Assembly (NCBI GenBank): GCA_045603585.1
Contig: JAZUMK010000013.1
Coordinates: 1-64,000, forward strand
DNA length: 64,000 nucleotides
Reading direction: 5' to 3'
Origin: SFEL01 sp045603585
GTDB taxonomy: Bacteria; Bacillota; Clostridia; Christensenellales; CAG-138
The position numbers were made by a program, and so were the translations under genes. Numbering within the stretch: position 1 is the stretch's first letter; every line of letters starts with the position of its first letter. The notes beneath the pieces are model-generated. The model saw only the letters and a program-made list of their open reading frames with translations, searched no databases and was not told where the DNA came from. This document shows, piece after piece, positions 25,616 to 34,791 of this stretch.

Positions 25616-26494
25616 ATGTACGAATTGATACAGGTATCGGGAAACAGCTACTATATCCAGAGCCCTGCAAAGATAGGCCTTGTAAAGCTCAATGATACCG
25701 ATGTATGCCTTATAGACAGCGGCAACGACAAGGATGCGGGCCGCAAGGTACGTCAGATACTGGATGCAAACGGCTGGAAGCTGAGGGCCATATACAATAC
25801 CCATTCCAATGCGGATCACATCGGCGGCAATAAATACCTGCAGGCTCAGACCGGCTGTAATATCTATGCCCCCGGCGTGGAGTGCGATTTTACAAACCAC
25901 ACCATCCTTGAGCCGTCCTTTCTGTATGGAGGCTACCCATGCAAGGATCTGCGGCATAAGTTCCTTATGGCACAGGAAAGCTGTGCCCAGCCCCTTACAA
26001 AGGAGGTACTGCCCGAGGGCTTTGAAATAATTCCGCTGCCCGGCCACTTTTTTGATATGGTGGGCTTCCGCACACCGGATAATGTGGTATACCTTGCGGA
26101 TTGCCTTTCCAGCAGAGAAACGCTGGATAAATACAGGATAGGCTTTATTTACGATATCGGCGCATACATAAGCACACTTGAAACGGTAAAGACCATGCAG
26201 GCGGATGTGTTTGTTCCTGCCCATGCTGCGGCAACCGAGGATATTGCCGAGCTTGCCCAGTACAATATAGATAAAGTTCTGGAGGTTGCGGACAGGATAG
26301 CTGAGCTGTGCGCAGCACCCATAAATTTCGAAGCAATACTTCAGCAGCTTTTTGCAGAGTACGGCCTCGCCATGACATTTGAGCAGTATGTGCTTGTTGG
26401 CAGCACTGTGCGCTCATATCTCGCCTGGCTGAAGGATCAGGGCAGGCTTGCTGTAAAGTTTGAAAACAATATGCTGCTGTGGGAGAGGATATAG
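25616..26494 (+). CDS. MBL-fold metallohydrolase
   Basis: A 292-residue metallo-beta-lactamase-fold protein. GGGAGGAA precedes ATG 25616. The metal motif is THSNADHIGG, in which the second His of the usual HxHxDH is Asn, as in one well-populated subgroup. Other ligands appear in LPGHFFDMVGF, LADCLSS and VPAHAA. The N-terminal strands read VKLNDTDVCLIDSG. The physiological substrate is not evident. It begins a same-strand run with a HAD phosphatase and an ATC-hydrolase homologue. Confidence 0.85.
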   Translation: MYELIQVSGNSYYIQSPAKIGLVKLNDTDVCLIDSGNDKDAGRKVRQILDANGWKLRAIYNTHSNADHIGGNKYLQAQTGCNIYAPGVECDFTNHTILEPSFLYGGYPCKDLRHKFLMAQESCAQPLTKEVLPEGFEIIPLPGHFFDMVGFRTPDNVVYLADCLSSRETLDKYRIGFIYDIGAYISTLETVKTMQADVFVPAHAAATEDIAELAQYNIDKVLEVADRIAELCAAPINFEAILQQLFAEYGLAMTFEQYVLVGSTVRSYLAWLKDQGRLAVKFENNMLLWERI

Positions 26495-26525
26495 CCACGG
26501 CAATATAAAAAACGGAGACCATTTG

Positions 26526-27344
26526 ATGGGCATATACGACGGCATTTATCTTTATATGGATCTGGACGGAACTCTGCTGAATGATCGCAAGACCATACCC
26601 GAGGCGAATATGCGGGCCATGGAAAAGTTTACCGCCAATGGCGGAAGGCTTGGCATTGCCACAGGCCGTTCAGCCCATAATCTTTCCTTTTTTCCGGAGG
26701 TCCTTCCGCTTAATGCCCCGTCTATAATAGATAATGGCGGCGTGCTGTACGATGTGAAGGAAGGCAGGTATATTCACAGCACATATATACCACGCCAGAG
26801 AAGTATGGAGGCAATTACTGAGATACTTGCCATAAGCCCGGATGCAAATATTCAGATTTATACGGAGCAGGCAAGATACCAGAGCAATCTCGATCCAAAC
26901 CGCTTTGTGGATCCTCTTGTGTCGCTGGAGGGAATATACGAGCACCCTTGCAGAATGGAAGATATTCAGGGGGAATGGATAAAGATAGTTGTGTGTCAGA
27001 GGGAGGAAAAGCTGAATCATATCCTCAGCAGGCTGGATATGGAGGCTTTGCAGCGCGATTTTTCCGTGGTGCTTTCGGGAAAGATTTATTTTGAGTTGCT
27101 CAGCCGGGGTATAAATAAGGGCGAAGGAATCAAAACCATCCGAAAGACCCGGCCGGATATTAAGAAGATACTTGCCATCGGCGATTATTACAACGATATG
27201 GAAATGCTTTTGCAGGCTGATATATCCGCAGCGCCTGCCAATGCAGAGGATGATATAAAAGCAGTGGTAAATTATATAACCTGTGATAACAATCAGGGCG
27301 CAGTAGCGGATTTTCTGCGAATGGCTCTGGGGATGGAAATATAA
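26526..27344 (+). CDS. Cof-type HAD-family phosphatase
   Basis: A 272-residue HAD hydrolase with a C2-type cap. ATG 26526 follows CGGAG. Motif I is DLDGTLL near residue 12, motif II is in ATGRS, motif III is a Lys in GINKGEGI and motif IV is GDYYNDMEML. The family dephosphorylates sugar phosphates, nucleotides or flavin precursors; specificity cannot be read from sequence. It lies between the MBL gene (31 bp) and the next gene (17 bp) and is probably co-transcribed with both. Confidence 0.93.
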   Translation: MGIYDGIYLYMDLDGTLLNDRKTIPEANMRAMEKFTANGGRLGIATGRSAHNLSFFPEVLPLNAPSIIDNGGVLYDVKEGRYIHSTYIPRQRSMEAITEILAISPDANIQIYTEQARYQSNLDPNRFVDPLVSLEGIYEHPCRMEDIQGEWIKIVVCQREEKLNHILSRLDMEALQRDFSVVLSGKIYFELLSRGINKGEGIKTIRKTRPDIKKILAIGDYYNDMEMLLQADISAAPANAEDDIKAVVNYITCDNNQGAVADFLRMALGMEI

Positions 27345-27361
27345 CTTAGGAGGAATAAACA

Positions 27362-28042
27362 ATGCCTACTCTTACCATTGAGCATCATGCCATACTATTT
27401 GCGCTGCTTTCAAAGCAGGCTATAACCCTCTTCGGAGATGAGGGCAGGAAAGCCATACTTAAGGCCATGACAAAATACGGCAATGAGAGGGGACAGCGCA
27501 TGGCAAAAAATGCCCTTGCCAATGGCGAGGAACTGACTCTGCTGAACAGTCAGGCCTACGGTGAATGGAAGCCCGAGTATCCCGGCCAGATGGAATTCGG
27601 TGCAATAGGCGGTCAGCCCACCTATCGCAGCTATATCGCAAAATGCGCATGGTGCGATGCATGGGCAAAGCATGGCCTTATGGAATACGGCAAATACTAT
27701 TGCTCCAATATAGATAATGCCTGGTATCAGGGCTTTAATCCTGAATTTCTCTGCACTCCCCTTAATCCTGCCATGAGCTGGGGCGGCGATTGCTGCCGCT
27801 TTGACTGGGGGCAGCCCCTTACCGATGAGGATATGGAAGCTCTCGCCCGTAAGAAAAAAGAACTGGGCACCAGCTGCATGAAGGATTTCACATTCCATAC
27901 TGCCCATTTGCTCAGCTCGCTCAGCGGCTCACTTATGGAAGAGCTTGGCGAAAAGGCCGCTGCGGCCATAGATAAGGCAAAGGCAGAGTATGTGGAAAAA
28001 TTCGGGCAGGAAGCTCTGGATTGCCTTGAGGGGATTTTTTAA
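27362..28042 (+). CDS. L-2-amino-thiazoline-4-carboxylic acid hydrolase family protein
   Basis: A 226-residue protein resembling the ATC hydrolase family, named for the ring-opening step that yields L-cysteine in pseudomonads. AGGAGGAA precedes the start. Family-like features are the C-terminal paired cysteines (WGGDCCRFDWG), CAWCDAW with conserved Cys and Trp, and a helical N-terminal half. Clostridial members may have other substrates. Because its neighbours are a HAD phosphatase and an MBL hydrolase, the pathway is unclear. Confidence 0.75.
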   Translation: MPTLTIEHHAILFALLSKQAITLFGDEGRKAILKAMTKYGNERGQRMAKNALANGEELTLLNSQAYGEWKPEYPGQMEFGAIGGQPTYRSYIAKCAWCDAWAKHGLMEYGKYYCSNIDNAWYQGFNPEFLCTPLNPAMSWGGDCCRFDWGQPLTDEDMEALARKKKELGTSCMKDFTFHTAHLLSSLSGSLMEELGEKAAAAIDKAKAEYVEKFGQEALDCLEGIF

Positions 28043-28052
28043 ACATATTAAT

Positions 28053-28087
28053 AGCCGCCGTAAATTTGAACGGCGGCTGTTTTTTTC
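28053..28087. terminator. Bidirectional terminator
   Basis: AGCCGCCGT/ACGGCGGCT nine-bp stem with a T-run; sits between convergent genes. Confidence 0.9.
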
Positions 28088-28093
28088 GGTAAA

Positions 28094-28816
28094 TCAGGAC
28101 AATCCTGTGCCAAAAAGCTGTACCACGTATAGCTCATCGCCCTTCGAGGCAACACCGATGCACATATGGGTGAACATTTCCTGCATGATATTCTGTCGGT
28201 GGCCGGGAGATTCCATCCATTGTTCCACAACAAATTCCGCGGAAACATTCCCCATGCCTGTGGCCTTGAATAGGTTTTCGCCAAAGGCGGTAAAGCCGAT
28301 GCCATGCTCAGCAAGAACCGTATGAGCATCAGAACCATTGGGGCGGGTGTGGGAAAAGGATTCAAGACATTCCTTTGCGCGGATATCCGCTGCCTTCTGC
28401 AGCGAGGAAGCGTATTTAAGGGAAGCTGTTCCCGCAGCGCTTCTATGGGAGTTTACCAGAGAAAGTATGCTGCCGCCAAAGTCGGAGGAGGCAGCATCTG
28501 TATTAGCTTCGGCCGTAGGCTGCGTGGTGGGCTCTTCCGCAGGCTGGGAAGTGGGCTGGAGTGCAGGTGCTGCCGTGGGGGTGGCAGCGGGCGAGGCTTT
28601 GGGCGTTGGGGTGGGTTTTGCTGTTTGCATGGGCTCCTCCGTAATTGCAGGGGTAATTATAGGTGAGATTTCAATTGTGGGAATGACAGCCTGCACAGGG
28701 GTAACTGCGGGTTCGGGCGTGTTCTCCGCGGCTATGGCGACTATCTGTTCAGCAGGTGCGGCGCAGCCGGAAAGAAGGAGCAACATACATATTATAAATA
28801 TAAATTTGGTTTTCAT
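28094..28816 (-). CDS. CAP-domain (SCP/YkwD-like) lipoprotein
   Basis: A 240-residue surface lipoprotein. The signal peptide ends in the lipobox LLSGC (Cys18). A Pro/Thr/Ala-rich linker of about 90 residues follows, long enough to span the wall. The CAP domain occupies about 115-240: LVNSHRSAAG, LKYASSLQKAADIRAKEC, GENLFKA, and WMESPGHRQNIM with the conserved His residues. YkwD-type CAP proteins are common in spore-formers, with unproven roles in wall or spore-coat assembly. AAAGGATA precedes the start. Confidence 0.9.
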   Translation of the reverse strand: MKTKFIFIICMLLLLSGCAAPAEQIVAIAAENTPEPAVTPVQAVIPTIEISPIITPAITEEPMQTAKPTPTPKASPAATPTAAPALQPTSQPAEEPTTQPTAEANTDAASSDFGGSILSLVNSHRSAAGTASLKYASSLQKAADIRAKECLESFSHTRPNGSDAHTVLAEHGIGFTAFGENLFKATGMGNVSAEFVVEQWMESPGHRQNIMQEMFTHMCIGVASKGDELYVVQLFGTGLS

Positions 28817-28963
28817 GGCATATCCTTTCAGGTGAATATATACATTTTAATGCATCATTGGAAATAATGCAAAAAATTATTGCCATGCGCAGGCAGAACG
28901 GTAAATGCGTTTAATTAAAATACATATTTGTTCAAATAATTCTCTGCTTAATGCCGGATTCCA

Positions 28964-28992
28964 TTGACAAGAGGAAGGGTATTATGTAAAAT
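28964..28992 (+). promoter_or_regulatory. Promoter of the nucleoside ABC importer operon
   Basis: TTGACA at 28964-28969, 17-bp spacer, TAAAAT at 28987-28992, about 105 bp before the first start codon. No purine riboswitch fold is apparent in the leader. Confidence 0.7.
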
Positions 28993-29098
28993 AAAAAAGA
29001 GTTTGACACATCAACAAATTTTTAGAATTAATTATTTTTTAAAACACATGACTCTATCCACAGCTGAATAGTTTATTTTGCGATTAAGGGGTATATCT

Positions 29099-30607
29099 AT
29101 GCAAGAAATCCTTCGTATGGAAAATATTACCAAGCGCTTCGGAGAAATGTATGCCAATAAGGACATCAATTTTGAGGTTCTCAAGGGCGAAGTACATACT
29201 CTTCTTGGTGAAAACGGCGCAGGCAAAAGCACGTTGATGAACGTGCTGTTTGGCTTGTATCAGCCCACCAGCGGAAGTGTATATCTCAACGGAAACAAGG
29301 TACGTATCGATTCTCCTGCACAGGCTGTAAAGCTGGGAATAGGCATGGTGCATCAGCACTTTATGCTGGTTGAGGATATGACGGTATTTGAAAATATCAT
29401 CCTTGGCGACCGCAATACCAAGGGTATATTTATAGACCGCGATGCCCGCCGAAAGGAAATACTTGAGCTTTCGGAGCAGTATGGCCTTGATGTGGAGCTG
29501 GATAAAAATATAACCGAAATAGCTGTAGGCGCTCAGCAGCGAGTGGAGATACTCAAGGCCCTTTACAAAGGCGCCGAGCTGCTTGTATTGGATGAACCTA
29601 CCGCCGCCCTTACAGATATAGAAGTAGAGGGCTTGTTCCAGATAATCAAAAAGCTGACCAATGAAGGCAAGAGCGTAATATTCATCAGCCACAAGATGCG
29701 CGAGGTGCTTCACATATCCGATCGCATAACCATACTTCGCGCAGGCGAAAGCGTATGTACTCTTAAGAGAGAGGAAACCACCGGCGAGGAGCTTGCAAAC
29801 CTTATGATAGGCCGCGAGCTTGTTCCTTCCCAGTATGAAAAAAATGAAAATGCCGGTAATCCTGTTATCGTGCTTGATAAGGTGGATTACTGCAAAACAT
29901 CCAAGCACAATGGCTTGAATGGCGTAAGTCTCAGCGTAGGCAGGGGAGAGATAGTCGGCATAGCGGGTGTGGACGGAAACGGACAGAGCCAGCTGGCGCA
30001 GGTCGTAACCGGCGTTATCACCCCTGACGCAGGTCAGGTGGATATGAAGGGCTCCAAGGTAGCAAAGTTCACTCCACACGGCTTTATCACCGAAAAGGTA
30101 TCCCATATTCCCGAAGACCGCAACAAGATGGGTCTGATAGGCAGCATGTCGGTAATGGATAATATCGTTCTTAAATCCACCGAACAGCCCGAGTTTTCCG
30201 CCGGACGCGGCATGTACCTTAAAAAGAAAGCAATAAAGGAATACGCTCAGCAGATGCAGCAAAAGTACGATATACGCTGCGCATCCATAGAGCAGGAGAC
30301 CCGCAATCTTTCCGGCGGCAATCAGCAGAAGGTAATCCTTGCCCGCGAGCTTGAGAACGATCCCGACCTTCTGGTTGCGGTGCATCCCACCCGCGGATTG
30401 GATATAGGTGCGACTCGGTTTGTGCATGATACCATGATCGCCGCAAGGGACGGTGGCTGCGGCGTATTGCTGATAAGCGCGGACTTTGACGAAATACTGG
30501 AAGTATCCGATAGAATAATCGTAATGTTTGAAGGCGAAATAATGGGCGAATATTCCGGCAAGAACCCTCCCATCAAGGAGATAAGCCTTGCCATGGCCGG
30601 AAAGTAA
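29099..30607 (+). CDS. ABC transporter ATP-binding protein (nucleoside-type, two ABC domains)
   Basis: A 502-residue protein with two fused ABC cassettes, as in sugar- and nucleoside-type importers (YufO/NupA/RbsA-like). ATG 29099 follows AAGGGG. The first cassette has GENGAGKST, the signature VGAQQRVEI and Walker B LLVLDEPTAALT. The second has a modified Walker A (VDGNGQSQL), signature LSGGNQQKV and a degenerate Walker B (LLVAVHPTRGLD), the usual asymmetry in this family. It powers uptake through the two permeases encoded next. Confidence 0.93.
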   Translation: MQEILRMENITKRFGEMYANKDINFEVLKGEVHTLLGENGAGKSTLMNVLFGLYQPTSGSVYLNGNKVRIDSPAQAVKLGIGMVHQHFMLVEDMTVFENIILGDRNTKGIFIDRDARRKEILELSEQYGLDVELDKNITEIAVGAQQRVEILKALYKGAELLVLDEPTAALTDIEVEGLFQIIKKLTNEGKSVIFISHKMREVLHISDRITILRAGESVCTLKREETTGEELANLMIGRELVPSQYEKNENAGNPVIVLDKVDYCKTSKHNGLNGVSLSVGRGEIVGIAGVDGNGQSQLAQVVTGVITPDAGQVDMKGSKVAKFTPHGFITEKVSHIPEDRNKMGLIGSMSVMDNIVLKSTEQPEFSAGRGMYLKKKAIKEYAQQMQQKYDIRCASIEQETRNLSGGNQQKVILARELENDPDLLVAVHPTRGLDIGATRFVHDTMIAARDGGCGVLLISADFDEILEVSDRIIVMFEGEIMGEYSGKNPPIKEISLAMAGK

Positions 30608-30620
30608 GGAGGGGCAAAGC

Positions 30621-31676
30621 ATGAAGAATACCGGCAAAATAGTAAACTTTATGGTACCGATCATATCGGTGCTGCTGGCCTTCATAATAGGCTGCATAAT
30701 TATTGCCGCGCTGGGTGCAAATCCCGTCACCGCGCTGCAGGCTCTGTGGAAGGGTGCATTCGGCAGCGTCAGGAACCTGGGTACCACCCTTTCCCGCGCA
30801 ACGCCGCTGATATTTACCGGCCTGTGTGCCTGCTTTGCATATCGCTGCGGCGTATTCAATCTGGGCGGCGAGGGTCAGTTCATAATGGGTGCTGTGGTAT
30901 GTACCGTAATAGGTACCCAGTTCAATATTGAAGGACTTCCCGCCATTATCATCTGTCTTGTTGCAGGTACCATCGCAGGTGGTCTGTGGGCAATGATCCC
31001 CGGTGTGCTGAAGGTATACCGCGGCCAGAATGAGATGATAATTTCCATCATGCTTAACTACGTTGCCACATTATTCATGGGAGTATTGTTTACCGACTGG
31101 ATGCGCGACGGCAGCGTTCCCCAGACGGTGGCCATACCGGATGCCAGCAGGCTTACAAGGCTGTTTGGCCTGAGGGCTACTACCGCATTTGTGATCGCAG
31201 TGGTCGTAGGCTTGGCGGTGTATTATTTCCTGTTCTTCACGTCCAAGGGTTTCCAGCTTAGGGCAGTGGGCTACAATATGACCGCAGCCCAGTTCAACGG
31301 CTTTGCCGTCAAAAAGTATTTCCTTGCAAGCTTCCTGGTATCCGGCATGATCGCCGGTTTGGGCGGCAGCGCAGATATACTTGGTACTCAGTTCTTCCTC
31401 ATCAATGGCTACGCCGCAGGATACGGCTTTGACGGCGTATCCATGGCGCTGATAGGTCAGCTGCATCCTCTGGCCACGATGCTGGTTGCAATATTCTTTG
31501 CGGCGCTGAGGGTTGGCTCCACCACCATGCAGGCCGCAACAGGCGTACCCACCAGCGTATCCGATATAATTCAGGCATTGGTAATAGTATTTACCGTGGC
31601 AGGTCTCGCCATGGTAAAGCTGCCGGAGTTCAAGGCCTTGCTCAATCGGGTGCTTTCAAGGAAGGAGGTGGCATAG
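30621..31676 (+). CDS. ABC transporter permease, nucleoside-type, first
   Basis: A 351-residue integral membrane protein of the BPD_transp_2 family (YufP/NupB-like). ATG 30621 follows AAGGAGGGG; an upstream extension overlaps the ATPase gene. About nine to ten hydrophobic helices are visible, with ATPLIFTGLCACFAYRCGVFNLGGEGQ split by the second helix and the coupling region RAVGYNMTAAQFNGFAV. It pairs with the second permease one base downstream. Confidence 0.93.
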   Translation: MKNTGKIVNFMVPIISVLLAFIIGCIIIAALGANPVTALQALWKGAFGSVRNLGTTLSRATPLIFTGLCACFAYRCGVFNLGGEGQFIMGAVVCTVIGTQFNIEGLPAIIICLVAGTIAGGLWAMIPGVLKVYRGQNEMIISIMLNYVATLFMGVLFTDWMRDGSVPQTVAIPDASRLTRLFGLRATTAFVIAVVVGLAVYYFLFFTSKGFQLRAVGYNMTAAQFNGFAVKKYFLASFLVSGMIAGLGGSADILGTQFFLINGYAAGYGFDGVSMALIGQLHPLATMLVAIFFAALRVGSTTMQAATGVPTSVSDIIQALVIVFTVAGLAMVKLPEFKALLNRVLSRKEVA

Positions 31677-31677
31677 C

Positions 31678-32604
31678 ATGGAATTTGTAACCAATCTTAT
31701 CCTTGCCAGCGTCAGAATGGCCACTCCGCTTATATTCCTTTCCCTTGCAGAGCTCTATTCCCAGCGTGCCGGTCTGGTGCACATAGGTCTTGAAGGCCTT
31801 GCCGCCATAGGCTCGCTTACCGGCTTCCTTGTCAGCCATATAACCGGCAGCCCCCTGATGGGCGTGTGTGCCGGCGCTATGATTGCCATACTGGTAAACA
31901 TGATTTACGCCTACGCTACCGTTACCCTCTGCGCCGAGCAGATAGTATACGGCATGGCCATAAACATCTTTGCTCCCGCTCTTGCATCCTTCATTTACAG
32001 GGTATACTTCGGTGCAGGTTCCGAGCTGGTACAGGTTCCTCTGATGACCAACCTTTCCGCTTTGCTTGGCATCAATACCAACAGCTTCATTGCAAAGCTG
32101 TTCCTGGAGCAGACTCCGATGGTTTACCTTGCATACGGCCTTGTAGTATTCACGGCAATTTACTTTAACAAGACCAAGTCCGGTCTTAACTATAAGGCAG
32201 TTGGCGAATATCCCAAAGCGGCGGCCACTCTGGGCATCAACGTTATCGGCGTAAAGTACGTCGCAAGCATCATCTGCGGTGCGCTGGCCGGTATCGGCGG
32301 CGCATACCTGACCACCTGCTACACCACCACCTATGTGGACGGCAACGTTGCCGGCCGAGGCTTCATAGCCCTTGCGGCTGTAATATTCGGCCGCTGGAAT
32401 GCAGGCGGCGTACTGCTTGCCTGTCTGTTCTTCGGCTTCTGCGATGCGCTTCAGATAAGGCTGCAGGTAGCCAGCTTCAATGTTCCCTATCAGTTCTTCC
32501 AGATGATACCTTACCTTGCAACGGTTGTGGTTCTTGCAATAATCGGCATGAAGAAGGCAGGCCCCAAGAGCTGCGGCAAGCCCTACCGCAAGGAAGAACG
32601 TTAA
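31678..32604 (+). CDS. ABC transporter permease, nucleoside-type, second
   Basis: A 308-residue permease of the same family (YufQ/NupC-like). Features are ATPLIFLSLAELYSQRAG, the HIGLEGLAAIG segment, and AVGEYPKAAATLGINV as coupling helix. AAGGAGG is inside the tail of the first permease gene and the start follows its stop by one base, so the two are translated together. Confidence 0.93.
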   Translation: MEFVTNLILASVRMATPLIFLSLAELYSQRAGLVHIGLEGLAAIGSLTGFLVSHITGSPLMGVCAGAMIAILVNMIYAYATVTLCAEQIVYGMAINIFAPALASFIYRVYFGAGSELVQVPLMTNLSALLGINTNSFIAKLFLEQTPMVYLAYGLVVFTAIYFNKTKSGLNYKAVGEYPKAAATLGINVIGVKYVASIICGALAGIGGAYLTTCYTTTYVDGNVAGRGFIALAAVIFGRWNAGGVLLACLFFGFCDALQIRLQVASFNVPYQFFQMIPYLATVVVLAIIGMKKAGPKSCGKPYRKEER

Positions 32605-32672
32605 TCAATCCCGTATCCTGCTGCATGGTGCAGTTATAAAAACAATAAATAATAAAAACGGAGGAAATAATC

Positions 32673-33734
32673 ATGAAGAAACTGCTTGCACTGTTGCTCG
32701 TACTGGCTATGGCATTCTCTCTGGTAGCCTGCGCTGCTCCCGCTGCTGAAGAAGCTCCCGCGGTAGAAGAAGCTCCCGCTGAAGAAGCAACTCCCGCCGA
32801 GGAGGGCAAGGTTTATAAGGTGGCTATGATCTGTGACTCCAGTATTTCCGACGGCGGCTGGGGCATGTCCTGCTACAACGCCATGATCGACGCTGCTGAA
32901 AAGCGCGGCTGGGAAACCGCCTACTCCGACAGCATTGATCAGTCCGCTTACTTTGACACCATCGACTCTTACTGCAGCCTGGGCTATGACCTGATCTATG
33001 CTCCCGGCAACCAGTATACCGATGCTGTTCTTCAGGCTGCTGAAGAATATCCCGAAATCTCCTTCGCTCTGCTCAACGGCGGCGCTGATACTCCCGCAAA
33101 GGCTGCAAATGGCAACGTAACCTCTCTGCTGCCCAATGCAACCCAGATAGGCTGGATCGCAGGCGCTTTGGCAGGCCTCATGACCGAGACCGGTGTTGTT
33201 GCCTTTATCGGCGGTATGGAACTCGATACCACCAAGGGCAAGTATGAAGGCTTCAAAGAGGCTGCCGCATATACTGCTGAGCAGGCCGGCAAGACCGCAA
33301 CTACTCTGGACATCGTATACTCCAATTCCTTCTCCGCCAGCGATAAGGGCATTGAGTTTGCAAAGGCCATGATGGATCAGGGCGCAGACGTATTCTTTGG
33401 CGATGCTTCCGCTGTTGACTCCGGCGCACGTCAGGCCATCGATGAATACAATGCAGCAAAGGGCGAAGTTGTAGTATATGACATCGCTCAGCCCGGCGAT
33501 CTGCTCGGTCAGAATGAGTGCATCATCTGCTCTCAGGTAACCGATAACTCCTCTCTGGTAGCCCTCGCAATGGAATCCGTTGAAAACGGCATTCTTGGCG
33601 GCGACGTGATCTATGGCAGCATGGAGAACGGCGCACTGTACGCAGGCGCTATCAGCGATCTGGTACCTGCCGATGTACAGGCCAAGTACCTTGAGTACAT
33701 CGATCAGATGGTAGCAGGCACCTTCATGCAGTAA
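32673..33734 (+). CDS. BMP-family substrate-binding lipoprotein
   Basis: A 353-residue lipoprotein with signal peptide and lipobox LVAC (Cys20), an Ala/Glu/Pro-rich linker to about residue 45 and a BMP (PnrA-like) periplasmic-binding fold. Visible motifs are DGGWGMSCYNAM, the YAPGNQYTDAV loop and FFGDASAVDSGA. PnrA-type proteins bind purine nucleosides. It is the last gene of the importer operon, whereas the binding protein usually comes first; a GGAGGAA site and a 68-bp gap allow separate translation. Confidence 0.92.
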   Translation: MKKLLALLLVLAMAFSLVACAAPAAEEAPAVEEAPAEEATPAEEGKVYKVAMICDSSISDGGWGMSCYNAMIDAAEKRGWETAYSDSIDQSAYFDTIDSYCSLGYDLIYAPGNQYTDAVLQAAEEYPEISFALLNGGADTPAKAANGNVTSLLPNATQIGWIAGALAGLMTETGVVAFIGGMELDTTKGKYEGFKEAAAYTAEQAGKTATTLDIVYSNSFSASDKGIEFAKAMMDQGADVFFGDASAVDSGARQAIDEYNAAKGEVVVYDIAQPGDLLGQNECIICSQVTDNSSLVALAMESVENGILGGDVIYGSMENGALYAGAISDLVPADVQAKYLEYIDQMVAGTFMQ

Positions 33735-33764
33735 TCTGCACAGGACAGCAAAACTAAGCTGATC

Positions 33765-33795
33765 AAGGCCCCGGATCAATATCCGGGGCCTTTTG
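33765..33795. terminator. Bidirectional terminator
   Basis: AAGGCCCCGGAT/ATCCGGGGCCTT with four-base loop, between the importer operon and sigG. Confidence 0.93.
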
Positions 33796-34569
33796 CTATA
33801 CGTATTTTCTCATGTGCTTCAGCGCGCTTTTTTCAAGGCGGGATACCTGAGCCTGGCTGATCCCGATTTCCTCTGCAACCTCCATCTGGGTGCGGCCCTG
33901 AAAGAAACGCAGGCGTATTATGTTCTGTTCCCGTTCGCTCAGCTTATCCATTCCGCTTTCTATCGCAACGTGGGTCAGCCAATCCTCGTGATTGGTACGT
34001 TCGTCCTTCAGCTGATCCATGACAAAAATTGCATCGCCGTCGTCATGATATATTGGCTCATACAGGGATACGGGATCCTGTATGGCGTCAAGGGCAAAGG
34101 CAACATCTTCTTCCTTTATGCCCATTGCCTTTGCCACGTCGCTTATGTGGGGTTCCTTGCCCGTTTCATCCATAAGGCGGGCGCGGGTCTGCAGGGCGTG
34201 ATATGCAGTATCGCGAATGGAACGGCTTACCCTCAGCGCGTTGTTATCCCTGAGATGCCTTCGCACCTCGCCGATTATCATAGGTACGGCATATGTGGAA
34301 AAACGTACATTGTGGCTCAAATCAAAGTTGTCAATGGCCTTTATAAGCCCTATGCAGCCCACCTGAAACAGGTCATCCATATACTCGCCCCGGCCGGAAA
34401 AACGCTGTATAACGCTTAATACAAGCCTTAAATTCTCCCTTACGAAGGTTTCTCTGGCGGCTTCGTCGCCTTCTTTTATTTTGAGCAGCAGCTCGCGGCT
34501 GCGCTCATATGTCATCATGGGGAGCTTTGAAGTATCCAGCCCGCATATTTCCACCTTGTTTACAGCCAT
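33796..34569 (-). CDS. sigG: RNA polymerase sporulation sigma factor SigG
   Basis: A 257-residue late-forespore sigma factor. The start ATG at 34569 gives the conserved N-terminus NKVEICGLDTSKLP, diagnostic for SigG, and follows GGGGAGGT; an upstream frame extension is not needed. Region 2 reads VFVRENLR-like then DLFQVGCIGLIKAIDNFD and FSTYAVPMIIGEVRRHLRD. Region 4 is LSEREQNIIRLRFFQGRTQMEVAEEIGISQAQVSRLE. In most Clostridia sigG follows spoIIGA-sigE; here those genes are absent and sigG stands alone. Confidence 0.95.
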   Translation of the reverse strand: MAVNKVEICGLDTSKLPMMTYERSRELLLKIKEGDEAARETFVRENLRLVLSVIQRFSGRGEYMDDLFQVGCIGLIKAIDNFDLSHNVRFSTYAVPMIIGEVRRHLRDNNALRVSRSIRDTAYHALQTRARLMDETGKEPHISDVAKAMGIKEEDVAFALDAIQDPVSLYEPIYHDDGDAIFVMDQLKDERTNHEDWLTHVAIESGMDKLSEREQNIIRLRFFQGRTQMEVAEEIGISQAQVSRLEKSALKHMRKYV

Positions 34570-34791
34570 TGTCAAATACCTCCCCGTGTTTCCCGTTGTT
34601 AAAAATAGGATTGCCGAAGAGGAGAAAAACAATGCACGACAAAAAGGCGGAATAATGCGGAATGGTATCGCAAAGAAGACAGGAATATTTGCGGTCGTAT
34701 TGCAATAAAAAAGGGCGCTTGTCCATTATATATGTATAGGCGACTGATGCAGAGCGGTGTATAATATTAAAAATGGGAGAGGAGTGGCCTT

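Noticed and set aside
28850..29098. Purine riboswitch in the nucleoside importer leader
   Set aside because: No paired loops or conserved core bases of a purine aptamer were visible; only a promoter can be supported.
29084..30859. Long minus-strand frame (591 codons) opposite the ABC ATPase
   Set aside because: Antisense shadow of a canonical double ABC protein; no ribosome-binding site or recognisable domain.
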